Positions 42,168-50,807 of a stretch of DNA of 64,000 nucleotides are shown one piece after another. The first letter of the stretch is position 1; every line of letters begins with the position of its first letter. The stretch is taken from assembly GCA_910576535.1 (NCBI GenBank), contig CAJTKK010000017.1, positions 1 through 64,000 on the forward strand. Direction: 5' to 3'. Below the pieces are notes generated by a model. It made no database searches, was not told the origin of the DNA, and saw nothing but the letters and a program-made list of their open reading frames with translations. This DNA comes from an uncultured Lachnospiraceae bacterium. GTDB lineage: Bacteria > Bacillota > Clostridia > Lachnospirales > Lachnospiraceae. Position numbers and translations under genes: made by a program.

Positions 42168-42310
42168 CCGTATGCCTCGCTTTCTTCCTTTTCATGCCCC
42201 TTATTCTAATGAATATCATAGCAAATTATCATGTTATTTGCAATCAAATGCATGATTTATTGCATATGATTATTATGAAAAAACTCTACCGAAACACAGA
42301 AAGAGGCTGT

Positions 42311-43468
42311 ATGACGATATATGTTGTCCAAACAGGGGATAGCGTAGATTCCATTGCTTCCGCTTATGGAATCAGCGCCAATTCCATTATTTATAACAAT
42401 CAACTGGCTTATCCCTACCGGCTTGCAGTAGGCCAGGCCTTATTGCTTTCTTCCGGCGCCAACAGTTCCGAACGCAGGAACATTATTGCCGGTGGATACG
42501 CATATCCTTTTATCCAAAATTTTACGCTTACGGAAACCCTTCCTTACCTGACCGATCTATTTATTTTTTCCTATGGATTTACTGCCGATGGGGAATTGAT
42601 CCCGCCCCAACTGGACGATACCTGGATGATTGAACTTGCACGGGAAAAAAATACACGCCCTATCCTTACCCTTACCCCTTTTGGCCCGGACGGCCGGTTT
42701 AGCAATTATTTAATCAACGTGCTGGTAAATGATTTAGAAGTGCAGCAGCGGCTGATTGACCAGTTGCTGGAAACTATGAGATTAAAAAATTACGGGGGAA
42801 TCGACATTGACTTTGAATATATCTTAGCAGAAGACCGGATCTCCTTCGCCGAATTTGTTACAAGGGTAAGAACCGCCGGCAATGAGGCCGGTTATCCCGT
42901 TTCTGTAGCGCTGGCTCCTAAAACTTCCGATAACCAGCCAGGCCTTCTTTATGGAGGCAAAGACTATGCGCTTTTAGGAGAAGCCGCCAATCATGTCCTG
43001 CTTATGACCTATGAATGGGGCTATACCTATGGCCCCCCTATGGCCGTAGCGCCTATCCACAAAGTGCGTGAGGTTGTGGAATACGCCCTCACACGTATCC
43101 CTGCGGAAAAAATAAACCTTGGGATCCCTAATTACGGATATGACTGGCCCCTTCCCTATGAAAAAGGCATTACCGCAGCACGCACTATCAGTAATACGCA
43201 AGCCATTGAGATTGCAATCGACAATAATGCCTCCATTGAGTTCGACCCTGTCTCCATGTCCCCCCATTTTACTTATGAAAAAGATGGCATAGCGCACGAA
43301 GTATGGTTTGAAGACGTCAGAAGCCTGAAGGAAAAATTTTCCCTTATTGAAGAATATCACTTAAGAGGAGCCGGTTATTGGCAGGTCATGAACCTGTTCC
43401 GCGCTAACTGGCTTCTTCTGGCTGACACTTTTTACATTACGAAAAACCCAGAAGATTTTTCTTTCTAA
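42311..43468 (+). CDS. LysM-GH18 hydrolase (YaaH/SleL-like)
   Basis: Probable spore-peptidoglycan N-acetylglucosaminidase. One LysM domain (residues 1-45, Y-V-V-Q-T-G-D-S-V-D-S-I-A) is followed by a glycoside hydrolase 18 barrel. The catalytic signature G-G-I-D-I-D-F-E-Y lies near residue 165, with the acid in the Glu; L-M-T-Y-E-W-G-Y and Y-G-Y-D-W-P-L-P are further family segments. There is no signal peptide, as in SleL/YaaH proteins that reach the spore coat from the mother cell. The ATG at 42311 has GAGG 4 bases upstream. A CATATGAT sequence near 42262 may be a sporulation-sigma -10, but this is weak. Confidence 0.9.
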   Translation: MTIYVVQTGDSVDSIASAYGISANSIIYNNQLAYPYRLAVGQALLLSSGANSSERRNIIAGGYAYPFIQNFTLTETLPYLTDLFIFSYGFTADGELIPPQLDDTWMIELAREKNTRPILTLTPFGPDGRFSNYLINVLVNDLEVQQRLIDQLLETMRLKNYGGIDIDFEYILAEDRISFAEFVTRVRTAGNEAGYPVSVALAPKTSDNQPGLLYGGKDYALLGEAANHVLLMTYEWGYTYGPPMAVAPIHKVREVVEYALTRIPAEKINLGIPNYGYDWPLPYEKGITAARTISNTQAIEIAIDNNASIEFDPVSMSPHFTYEKDGIAHEVWFEDVRSLKEKFSLIEEYHLRGAGYWQVMNLFRANWLLLADTFYITKNPEDFSF

Positions 43469-43493
43469 GATCCGGACTCCGAAAGCCAAATCC

Positions 43494-44189
43494 TTATATT
43501 TCCTCGGCTAAATCTTCTTCCTGAAGACGCAGCCCCGCCGTGCTTGTTACCGGAAGGGAAAATACAATGGATTTGGCTTTGCTGTTCATCCCCGCTTTTT
43601 CCATAATCGCTTTCATAATTTCATTCTTCCCCTTCGTCTTTGTTACAATAAAGATCATTTCTTTTTCCGCAGCGATAGATACGCCCAGAAACTGCTCCGC
43701 TTTTTCCATTCCGGTGCCTTTGGCATGGATCACGGTACCTCCTCCGGCGCCTTTTTCCCTTGCAGCATCCATTACAGTATTGCTATAGCCCTGGTTTAAG
43801 ATCACAATAATTAATTCGTACTCTGTTTCTTTCAAAACGGTTTCCTCCTCTTTTTCAAAATTCTGACAATCCGTCAAAAACTGCAAGGCCTTTTTTCCGC
43901 CGATGCTGGAAAAAGGAATAATAAAGGCAATCCCTGTTCCCGGCACATCTATATTCATCTTCTTTTGCAGCCCCCGTTTCAAAAGCCTCCACGTCTCTCT
44001 CGTGACTACAGCCGCCATCACTGTTTTCTCAGTCGCCTCCAGCCCAAAATAATCCAGCACATCGCTGTTAGCCGTCCCGGCGCCCAATGTGCTTAAAATA
44101 ACCGGCAAACCATTTTCTCTATAAAACGACAGCATCCTGGAGCCAATGCCCCGGTTGGCAATCGTTACCATCATATATATTTTGCTCAT
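43494..44189 (-). CDS. Tandem PII-like protein linked to DUF1538
   Basis: A 231-residue protein made of two PII-like halves. The first (about 1-105) has M-M-V-T-I-A-N-R-G and L-S-T-L-G-A-G-T-A; the second (about 120-225) has I-V-I-L-N-Q-G-Y-S and A-R-E-K-G-A-G-G-G-T-V-I-H-A-K-G-T, close to the T-loop and nucleotide-binding region of GlnB/GlnK proteins. A classical T-loop Tyr motif is not obvious. PII proteins sense ADP, ATP and 2-oxoglutarate and gate membrane transporters. The gene starts 14 bases after the DUF1538 membrane protein, so the two almost certainly act together. Confidence 0.85.
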   Translation of the reverse strand: MSKIYMMVTIANRGIGSRMLSFYRENGLPVILSTLGAGTANSDVLDYFGLEATEKTVMAAVVTRETWRLLKRGLQKKMNIDVPGTGIAFIIPFSSIGGKKALQFLTDCQNFEKEEETVLKETEYELIIVILNQGYSNTVMDAAREKGAGGGTVIHAKGTGMEKAEQFLGVSIAAEKEMIFIVTKTKGKNEIMKAIMEKAGMNSKAKSIVFSLPVTSTAGLRLQEEDLAEEI

Positions 44190-44203
44190 TCCAGGCTCCT
44201 TTC

Positions 44204-45748
44204 CTACAATTCAATAATCTCATCATCGCCAAGCAGTTCAAAAGCCTCCTGCGCGCCCATTCCCGCCGTGTACAGCGCCGGCGCCGCTTTGCCGGAATGG
44301 AGCTTATATGCCAGGCCAAGCACCTGTATTGTAATTAACGGAGTCATAGCTACCATGGCCACAACGCCAAAAGCATCCGTTACGATATTGCCGTCCACAC
44401 TGACACAAGCCCCCATCGCAAACGGCAAGAGAAAGGCCGCCGTCATAGGCCCCGACGCTACACCGCCTGAGTCAAATGCAATTGCCGTAAAAATTTTGGG
44501 AACGGCCAAAGATAAAATAAGCGCAATGCAATAGCCCGGAATCACAAACCATAAGATGGAAATCCCGGTTAAAACACGTATCATTGCAAGCCCCAAAGAT
44601 ACCGCCACGCCAATAGACAAGCTCAGGCTCATTGCCTTTGCCGGCACTGCGCCGGAAGTAATATCCTCTACCTGCTTCGTTAATACATACACTGCCGGTT
44701 CCGCCAATACAATAAAATAACCAATCAGCATACCGATAGGCACAATAATCCAACGGTAAGGGTTGGAAGCAATTACCTGTCCTAAATAATTGCCGGCAGG
44801 CATAAATCCCACATTCACCCCTGTCAGGAACAGGAACAGGCCTACGTAGGTATATACAAGGCCGATCCCTATTTTGATCAATGTCCGTTTTTGCATTCCC
44901 TTAAAAATAATCTGAAAAACCCCAAAAAATACAAGAACCGGCAAAAGCGACATTGCCATCTCCCACATGTATTTTGGAAAACCTTCCGCAAACATTCCCC
45001 AGAGTTCTACGGAGCTTTTGATATCCGGGATTTGTTCCGGTATGTACTCAGCGCTTTCCGGATGATAAATCAGCCCCAGCATAAGAACGGAAAGTATCGG
45101 CCCAATAGAACAAAGCGATACTAGCCCAAAACTGTCATCTGCTGCATGGCGGTCACTCCGGATTGCAGCGATGCCCACGCCCATCGCCATAATAAAAGGA
45201 ACCGTCATAGGCCCGGTAGTCACCCCTCCTGCATCAAACGCCACCGCCAGAAAATCCCGCGGCACAAAAAACGCCAGTACCATTACCGCGCCGTAAAAAA
45301 ATAAAAGCATAAAAGACAACGGAACGGAAAATAGCATACGCAATAAAGCTATTACAAGAAAAATCCCCACCCCAAATGCTACCGAAAAAATAAGCACAAA
45401 ATTGGGGATAGACGGCACCTGTTCTGCCAGTACCTGTAAGTCCGGCTCGGAAACCGTAATCACAATCCCCAGTAAAAAACTCAGCAATACCATGACTGAA
45501 AGTTTTTTTGACTGAGTCATACAGGTACCCACCCGTTCTCCCATTGGAGTCATCGAAAGTTCCACTCCCAGAGTAAAAAACATCATCCCTACAACTAAGA
45601 GCACCGCTCCTAGCAAAAAAGCCATTAATATACTTGGGGAAATCGGAGCCACTGTAAAACAGAGAACAAGCACAATGCCAATAATCGGAAGCACTGCTTT
45701 TAATGCCTCGTTCAGTTTTTCCTGAAGTTTTGTACGGTATAGTCTCAA
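44204..45748 (-). CDS. DUF1538 integral membrane protein, duplicated
   Basis: A 514-residue membrane protein with about 12 hydrophobic segments in two related halves. Each half has the same signature: F-D-A-G-G-V-T-T-G-P-M-T near residue 170 and F-D-S-G-G-V-A-S-G-P-M-T near 425. Duplicated glycine-rich re-entrant motifs of this kind are common in ion-coupled transporters, but the substrate of DUF1538 proteins is unknown to me. The start is a TTG at 45748; no in-frame ATG fits the N-terminus. It is followed at once by the PII-like gene and preceded (45 bases) by citrate synthase. Confidence 0.85.
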   Translation of the reverse strand: MRLYRTKLQEKLNEALKAVLPIIGIVLVLCFTVAPISPSILMAFLLGAVLLVVGMMFFTLGVELSMTPMGERVGTCMTQSKKLSVMVLLSFLLGIVITVSEPDLQVLAEQVPSIPNFVLIFSVAFGVGIFLVIALLRMLFSVPLSFMLLFFYGAVMVLAFFVPRDFLAVAFDAGGVTTGPMTVPFIMAMGVGIAAIRSDRHAADDSFGLVSLCSIGPILSVLMLGLIYHPESAEYIPEQIPDIKSSVELWGMFAEGFPKYMWEMAMSLLPVLVFFGVFQIIFKGMQKRTLIKIGIGLVYTYVGLFLFLTGVNVGFMPAGNYLGQVIASNPYRWIIVPIGMLIGYFIVLAEPAVYVLTKQVEDITSGAVPAKAMSLSLSIGVAVSLGLAMIRVLTGISILWFVIPGYCIALILSLAVPKIFTAIAFDSGGVASGPMTAAFLLPFAMGACVSVDGNIVTDAFGVVAMVAMTPLITIQVLGLAYKLHSGKAAPALYTAGMGAQEAFELLGDDEIIEL

Positions 45749-45793
45749 TTCTTCTCACGCCTTTCTGTCTGCTTTCCGTATATTCTCTTTTCT

Positions 45794-47164
45794 CTAGTTT
45801 CTTTCTTCTATTTCCGTATATCCCCGTTCCATCAGCACGCTTTTATAAGCCGGGCGAATAATCTTATCCGCATTAATCAGTTCTTCCAGCCTATGCGCAC
45901 TCCATCCCACAATCCTGGCCATAGCAAAAATAGGAGTATAAAGCTCCAGCGGGATATCCAACATACTATATACAAACCCGCTGTAAAAATCTACATTGGC
46001 GCTTACCCCTTTATAGATATTGCGCCTTTCCGCAATCACTTGGGGCGCCAGGCGTTCAATCATGGAATAAAGCCTGAAATCATCCTTCCTCCCCTTATCC
46101 AATGCCAGCCGTTCCACAAAACCTTTAAAAATAGTTGCCCTTGGATCGGAAATGGAATAAACCGCATGTCCCATACCATAAATCAGGCCGCTTTTATCAA
46201 ATGCTTCTTTATTCAGCATCCTCGCCAGATAGTCTTTCACTTTTTCCTCATCATTAACATCCTTTACATGTTTTTTAATGTTTGCCATCATTTCCACTAC
46301 TTTAATATTCGCCCCGCCATGCTTTGGGCCTTTCAGTGAAGACAACGCTGCCGCAATAACCGAATAGGTATCAGAACCGGATGATGTCACCACACGGGTG
46401 GTAAACGTAGAATTGTTACCGCCCCCATGTTCCATATGCAATACAAGCGCAATATCCAGGACCTTGGCTTCCAATTCCGAATATTTCATATCCGGACGGA
46501 GAAGCCGCAGGATATTTTCCGCCGTTGAAAGATTCCCGTCCGGCCTGTGTATATAAAGGCTCTCATCCCTCTCATAGTGGTTATAGGCCTGATACCCATA
46601 TACCGAAAGCATTGGAAATACGCTGATTAACTGCATACATTGCCTTAAAACATTAGGGATGCTAAGATCCGATGCCTGTTTGTCATAAGAGGCAAGGGTC
46701 AGCACACTTTTCGTCAAGGAGTTCATAATATCCTTACTGGATGCTTTCATAATGACATCCCGTGTAAAATTAGTAGGAAGCGTACGCATCACCGCAAGTT
46801 TTCCCTGAAACTCCTTTAGCTGGCTTTTATCCGGCAAATTGCCGAACAGAAGGAGATAAGCAATTTCTTCGAACCCAAACCGGGCGCTATGTTCAAAGCC
46901 CCTTACCAGGTCAATAATATCGTATCCCCTATAGAGCAGCCTGCCTTCACAGGGGACTCTTTTCCCGTCAATGACCTCCTGTGATTTTATAACGGAAATA
47001 TTTGTCAGGCCTGCTAAAACGCCTTCCCCGTTCTTATCCCTCAAGCCTCTTTTCACGCCATACTGTTCATACAGATCAATATCTATCAGGTTATTTCCCT
47101 TGCATATTTCGCTATATTTTGCTGTATAATTCTCTATTTGTTCTCTTTTATTGTTTCTTGTCAT
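45794..47164 (-). CDS. gltA: Citrate synthase
   Basis: Condenses acetyl-CoA and oxaloacetate to citrate, here probably to feed 2-oxoglutarate and glutamate synthesis in a fermentative cell. The three catalytic residues are in place: L-H-M-E-H-G-G-G-N-N-S, G-P-K-H-G-G-A-N and S-D-P-R-A-T. R-L-L-Y-R-G-Y-D-I is near the N-terminus. At 456 aa it is the longer clostridial form. GGAGG lies 6 bases before the ATG. It is followed by the DUF1538-PII pair, a possible link between carbon/nitrogen status and transport. Confidence 0.95.
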   Translation of the reverse strand: MTRNNKREQIENYTAKYSEICKGNNLIDIDLYEQYGVKRGLRDKNGEGVLAGLTNISVIKSQEVIDGKRVPCEGRLLYRGYDIIDLVRGFEHSARFGFEEIAYLLLFGNLPDKSQLKEFQGKLAVMRTLPTNFTRDVIMKASSKDIMNSLTKSVLTLASYDKQASDLSIPNVLRQCMQLISVFPMLSVYGYQAYNHYERDESLYIHRPDGNLSTAENILRLLRPDMKYSELEAKVLDIALVLHMEHGGGNNSTFTTRVVTSSGSDTYSVIAAALSSLKGPKHGGANIKVVEMMANIKKHVKDVNDEEKVKDYLARMLNKEAFDKSGLIYGMGHAVYSISDPRATIFKGFVERLALDKGRKDDFRLYSMIERLAPQVIAERRNIYKGVSANVDFYSGFVYSMLDIPLELYTPIFAMARIVGWSAHRLEELINADKIIRPAYKSVLMERGYTEIEERN

Positions 47165-47193
47165 CCTTTTCCTCCATTTTCCGCATTGTTTTA

Positions 47194-47643
47194 CTATGTT
47201 CTTTCCGCAATCTGCATCAATTCCCTGCTGATATTACATGCAATCTTCTTCGCCACCTGTCTCATCATCCTGCATTCTTCTTCTGTAATGCCCTGACAGA
47301 CAATGTTCATCAGCTTCTCCCGCATCATCAGAAGTTCCCCGCATACCGGTTCCGCTTCTTCCGTCAAAGCCAGATGGACACACCTCCTGTCCTGCCCATC
47401 CGGCTTGCCAACCAGATATCCGCATTCTGCTAAATGCTCAATCGCATGTGAAATATGCGCTTTGGAAAAAAACTTATTTTCCGCAATATCCCTTGCGGTA
47501 TCCCCCTTCCCCTTTTTTAAAAATAACAGGATTTCAATTTCCACTTTATGAAGCCCATATTTTTCTGTAATGAGATTGCTCATTTTTTCATACAACTTTT
47601 TAAACTGCTGTCCGTAAAGCAGCGTTTCAAACTCAGCATCCAC
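47194..47643 (-). CDS. MarR-family transcriptional regulator
   Basis: Winged-helix dimeric repressor. The DNA-binding part is I-E-I-L-L-F-L-K-K-G-K-G-D-T-A-R-D-I-A and F-S-K-A-H-I-S-H-A-I-E, with the wing D-G-Q-D-R-R-C-V-H-L near residue 85. A GTG at 47643 with GAGGGA 6 bases upstream gives 149 aa; an ATG at 47685 has no ribosome binding site and lies next to the operator-like palindrome. It is 29 bases upstream of citrate synthase, so it may also control that operon. Confidence 0.85.
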   Translation of the reverse strand: MDAEFETLLYGQQFKKLYEKMSNLITEKYGLHKVEIEILLFLKKGKGDTARDIAENKFFSKAHISHAIEHLAECGYLVGKPDGQDRRCVHLALTEEAEPVCGELLMMREKLMNIVCQGITEEECRMMRQVAKKIACNISRELMQIAERT

Positions 47644-47690
47644 GTTTTGTCCCTCTTTTTGTTTATTTCCAAATTGTTTAAACATAAACT

Positions 47691-47704
47691 GTTCACATGC
47701 GAAC
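47691..47704. promoter_or_regulatory. Palindrome upstream of the MarR gene, candidate operator
   Basis: GTTCACATGCGAAC is a near-perfect dyad, embedded in a direct repeat AACTGTTCA (47687-47695 and 47702-47710). It lies just downstream of a minus-strand promoter candidate (TTGACA at 47744-47749, TATAGT near 47718, spacer 20), as expected for self-repression by MarR. Confidence 0.5.
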
Positions 47705-47863
47705 TGTTCATTACTAAACTATATTCGCATAAAAAAAAGCTTATGTCAAGACATGCTAAGATTGCGCTAAGAAACCCTCCCCCTTCTTTTCTTGCCTGTT
47801 TCCCCCCACTATAATATAAGCAGGATAAAACAAAATATTTTTACATCAGGAGGTTATTCTGCT

Positions 47864-48007
47864 ATGAATTTCGGATTATTAATCATTGCCTTAATCGGCG
47901 GCGCTGTGGGCATTCTTTCCACTGTATATTTATTATTTAGTTTTCCTGCTGTTCTCGTATGGAAAATTTACCGGAAAATTACGAAAGGAATCCCGCTTAC
48001 AAAATAA
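47864..48007 (+). CDS. Small membrane protein (47 aa)
   Basis: One long hydrophobic helix (about residues 3-33: L-L-I-I-A-L-I-G-G-A-V-G-I-L) and a basic tail K-I-Y-R-K-I-T-K-G-I-P-L-T-K, so the tail should face the cytoplasm. AGGAGG lies 10 bases before the ATG, and TATAAT (47810-47815) gives a plausible promoter. Function unknown. The strong ribosome binding site and an independent terminator-like hairpin support a real gene. Confidence 0.7.
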   Translation: MNFGLLIIALIGGAVGILSTVYLLFSFPAVLVWKIYRKITKGIPLTK

Positions 48008-48038
48008 ACATCTTTACCATGGGAATTACTTTTAGAAA

Positions 48039-48061
48039 CAGCGAAGCGTAAAGCTTCGCTG
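48039..48061 (+). terminator. Hairpin after the 47-aa gene
   Basis: CAGCGAAGC-GTAAA-GCTTCGCTG, a perfect 9-bp stem 31 bases after the stop. The tail CGCTTATAT is only weakly T-rich. Confidence 0.55.
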
Positions 48062-48082
48062 CGCTTATATATCTGTAAAAAC

Positions 48083-48122
48083 CAAAGAAATGCCGCCAGG
48101 CCAAAATCTGCAGGGCCGGCAT
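48083..48122 (-). terminator. Terminator after the XRE gene
   Basis: ATGCCGGCC (48114-48122) pairs with most of GGCGGCAT (48090-48097 region), followed on the minus strand by TTCTTTGGTTTTT. It is 35 bases after the XRE stop. Confidence 0.6.
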
Positions 48123-48156
48123 CCAGAAACTTCAAACAATCATTCCACGTAAATAT

Positions 48157-48552
48157 TTACGCAGCCCCGTCGTCACAAAAGGCGTGCCAATAGGTAAACA
48201 TTCTCTTGCGTATATTTCCCAAAAATATCCGGGATGTCTCCTGATATCCGTTTGCCACCCATGCATCATCATGAGGAAATACCTTATATGCCTTTTGTTC
48301 TTCATTCTCCGCACCCATACCCTCCACTGCGAGCAAATCCTCCATATGCACTTTCAGCACATGACTTAGCATCAGCATATGATCAAGGGAGGGGAGCGTT
48401 TTGCCTTTCAGCCACCGGTAAACCGGCTGAGGGCAGGATAATTGAAGGTATTTCTGAATATCCTTCACCGTATAGCCTTGTTCTGTTATTTTCTTTTTCA
48501 GCAAAATCCCTGTCTTTTCCATATTGATATGTATATACGCATTGTTGTCCAT
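48157..48552 (-). CDS. XRE-family helix-turn-helix protein
   Basis: A 131-residue protein with an N-terminal XRE-type helix-turn-helix (about residues 10-70: Y-T-V-K-D-I-Q-K-Y-L-Q-L ... V-Y-R-W-L-K-G-K-T-L-P-S-L-D-H-M). The C-terminal half has no recognised domain. The start is uncertain: the ATG at 48552 lies 14 bases from GGAGG, while a TTG 9 bases upstream of it is better spaced. Target genes are unknown; the neighbours do not help. Confidence 0.78.
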   Translation of the reverse strand: MDNNAYIHINMEKTGILLKKKITEQGYTVKDIQKYLQLSCPQPVYRWLKGKTLPSLDHMLMLSHVLKVHMEDLLAVEGMGAENEEQKAYKVFPHDDAWVANGYQETSRIFLGNIRKRMFTYWHAFCDDGAA

Positions 48553-48669
48553 CTTTGTCAAAACCGCCTCCATGAATTATATATAAAAGAATATACCTTC
48601 CTATACTTTACTTGTCATTGGACAAATAGTCCAACAGCAAATATTCCTGCCCTAAGGATTTCTCCCGCC

Positions 48670-49659
48670 TCACAGATATTGTCCCGCAAGCCTTCTTATT
48701 TCCTGCCTCATCTGTTCCACTACCGGCTCCGGCCCGGTAATTTTTGCCCCTTCTCCCAGAGCCATAACCCATGATAAAAACTGCCGGCTTACAGCAACCT
48801 TTACGATTATCATAAAACGCCCCTCTTCTTTTTTAAAAAAAGGCACATCTTTTCCGAATCTGTCTATCATAACGCCGGCCAGAGAATTTTCGCATTCTAT
48901 TTTTACCATCTGCTCTTCCCCGCCAAACATACCGAACATTTTCCGTGCATAAACCGCCATATCAAATTCATCGAAACATTTTCTGCCTTCTCTTTTTTCC
49001 CCTGTCATTTTTATATGCAGCATTTTATCCACACGGAAATGCTTGATTTTGTCCTCCCGGCTATCAAAAGCTATTAAGTAATAGTTTTCATCGCTCCAGG
49101 AAAGCGCCCATGGGCTTACCTGATACCGCTCCCCTTTTTTACGGAACTCCATTTTCTTGTCCGCATTCCATTGAAAATATTGAAAAGCAATCCTGGAATT
49201 TCCGCCGATGGCAGCGTGGATTCTATCTACATTATAATAAATGCTTTCGTTCATCGTCTTAATGCGTTCCGCTACATACACCTGACGGTGAAGCTTGGCA
49301 GCCTCATGCCTGCTTGCCAGGCTTTCAATCTTTTTAATCAGCTCATTTGATTTCTTTGCGGTAAGAAATCTTGCGGCCTGCACCGAATCCACTAACAACT
49401 TCAGTTCCGCCAGTTCAAACCGGCGGTTTCCTACGGAATAATAGTATGTCCTGTCCTTTTGGGTACAGACAATATCCATGCCATATTGACGCAGGCATTC
49501 GATATCGCTGTAAAGGCTTTTCCGTTCCGCTTCAACACCATAAGCCTCTAAAAACCCCTTAATTTGCTGCATAGTGATACTATGCTCCTCATCGGTTTCC
49601 TCCAGAAATATTTTCATCAGATAAATAATTTTCAGCTTCTGCATACTTCTCTTTGCCAA
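48670..49659 (-). CDS. WYL-domain transcriptional regulator
   Basis: DeoR-type helix-turn-helix at the N-terminus (about residues 8-70) followed by a WYL domain (about 135-220; S-P-W-A-L-S-W-S-D-E-N-Y-Y-L-I-A-F) and a C-terminal WCX-like extension. WYL regulators sense nucleotides or nucleic acid and often respond to DNA damage. I chose a TTG at 49659 because AGGAG lies 7 bases upstream; the first ATG at 49644 has none. The start overlaps nothing and lies 10 bases after the acetyltransferase-deaminase fusion, so it may be co-transcribed with it. Confidence 0.85.
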   Translation of the reverse strand: MAKRSMQKLKIIYLMKIFLEETDEEHSITMQQIKGFLEAYGVEAERKSLYSDIECLRQYGMDIVCTQKDRTYYYSVGNRRFELAELKLLVDSVQAARFLTAKKSNELIKKIESLASRHEAAKLHRQVYVAERIKTMNESIYYNVDRIHAAIGGNSRIAFQYFQWNADKKMEFRKKGERYQVSPWALSWSDENYYLIAFDSREDKIKHFRVDKMLHIKMTGEKREGRKCFDEFDMAVYARKMFGMFGGEEQMVKIECENSLAGVMIDRFGKDVPFFKKEEGRFMIIVKVAVSRQFLSWVMALGEGAKITGPEPVVEQMRQEIRRLAGQYL

Positions 49660-49669
49660 TTTATTTCTC

Positions 49670-50644
49670 CTAGTCTTTGAACCTCTCATGTCCCCACCAG
49701 TTAGGCATCAATTCCTTCAGCCTGACTGTTTTTTTTGTATCCAGATCAAGAAGTATCTCAATCTCCCCGCTATTTTCATCTAGCTGCATCATCGCTTCCC
49801 GGCACGCCCCGCATGGCGGCCCGGTTTTGCCGTCCGGCATCACAGCTACCACCTTGTCTATTTGATGCTCTCCGTTTGTCAGCATATTCCCTATTGCATT
49901 TCTCTCCCCGCACATCCCAAGACCCGATGTTGCGTCTATACAAATTCCCGTATATACGTTTCCCTTTTTGGTAAGAACTGCCGCTGCAACCCCTCCTGCA
50001 TCTATAAACGGCGAAACGGTCCTGCCATTTTGCACACTGGCTGCCTTTTCGTACAGCCAGTTCCAGACATCGTAGCCAAAAATCCGTTTTCTTCTGCAAT
50101 ATTCCTCCTTTAAAATGGAATACCAGCTTTCATCACAAATCCCTTGGTTATTGATTCCCCCCGCTCTCCATGTCCCCTCATAAGCCATCCCGCATTTTTT
50201 CATCACTTTGCCCGAGTTAGGGTTTCTTGGGTCATGACAGGCATTCATGCAGTGAACCCCTACTTCTTCAAAGAAAAAAGCAATTAATGCCTTTAATGCC
50301 TCCACAGTAATCCCTTTCCCCCACCATGCCCTTCCAATGCAATATCCGATAGTTACGGATTCCGTATCATTATCCACCCTCGTTGCAGATACAGAGCCAA
50401 CCGGTTCCCCTGCCTCTTTATACACCACCGCCCATTGGTAGAACTCTTTTTCTTCCCTCTTCCCATACCAATCCTCAATGGTTTTCCTGCTTTCTTCCAC
50501 ACTCTCATAAGGCTTCCATGTCAAAAATTTCGTTACTTCAGCATCGGACGCCCAGTTACGGTACATAGCTTCCGCATCCTCCAATCCAAAAGGCCTTAAC
50601 TGCAGCCGTTCTGTTTCTATCCATTGTGTTCCTTTATGGTTCAT
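49670..50644 (-). CDS. Fusion of GNAT acetyltransferase and cytidine-deaminase-like domain
   Basis: Residues 1-185 are a RimJ/RimL-type acetyltransferase (W-I-E-T-E-R-L-Q-L-R-P-F at the start, G-Y-C-I-G-R-A-W-W-G-K-G-I-T at the acetyl-CoA loop). Residues 200-324 are a cytidine-deaminase-fold enzyme with the zinc site C-G-E-R-N-A and P-P-C-G-A-C-R-E-A, closest in look to blasticidin/cytidine deaminases. The frame is continuous with no stop between them. The ATG at 50644 has GGGAGG 6 bases upstream. Possible roles are detoxification of an amino-nucleoside compound or nucleoside salvage; neither is shown. Confidence 0.87.
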   Translation of the reverse strand: MNHKGTQWIETERLQLRPFGLEDAEAMYRNWASDAEVTKFLTWKPYESVEESRKTIEDWYGKREEKEFYQWAVVYKEAGEPVGSVSATRVDNDTESVTIGYCIGRAWWGKGITVEALKALIAFFFEEVGVHCMNACHDPRNPNSGKVMKKCGMAYEGTWRAGGINNQGICDESWYSILKEEYCRRKRIFGYDVWNWLYEKAASVQNGRTVSPFIDAGGVAAAVLTKKGNVYTGICIDATSGLGMCGERNAIGNMLTNGEHQIDKVVAVMPDGKTGPPCGACREAMMQLDENSGEIEILLDLDTKKTVRLKELMPNWWGHERFKD

Positions 50645-50712
50645 ATTTTTCCTCCCGATATCCTGTTTGTCGAATTTTATGCTGCTATTCCTTTTTATCA
50701 TACAGGAAGGCC

Positions 50713-50741
50713 GGAGGACTTTCCTATAAGGTAAAAAAGAG
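50713..50741. repeat. Dispersed intergenic repeat, copy E (core only)
   Basis: GGAGGACTTTCCTATAAGG followed by TAAAAAAGAG, nearly identical to the cores of copies A and D. It overlaps the A/T-run of the adjacent terminator. Confidence 0.55.
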
Positions 50742-50760
50742 TTGGCCTAACGGCCAACTC
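50733..50760 (-). terminator. Terminator of the cell-surface cluster
   Basis: A perfect 9-bp stem GAGTTGGCC/GGCCAACTC with a 4-base loop (50739-50760), followed on the minus strand by TTTTTTACC, 48 bases after the 46-aa gene. Confidence 0.9.
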
Positions 50761-50807
50761 CAAAAATCTGTTTTAGCAGCTTCCCTGCCCATGGCGTCCG
50801 TTTATTC

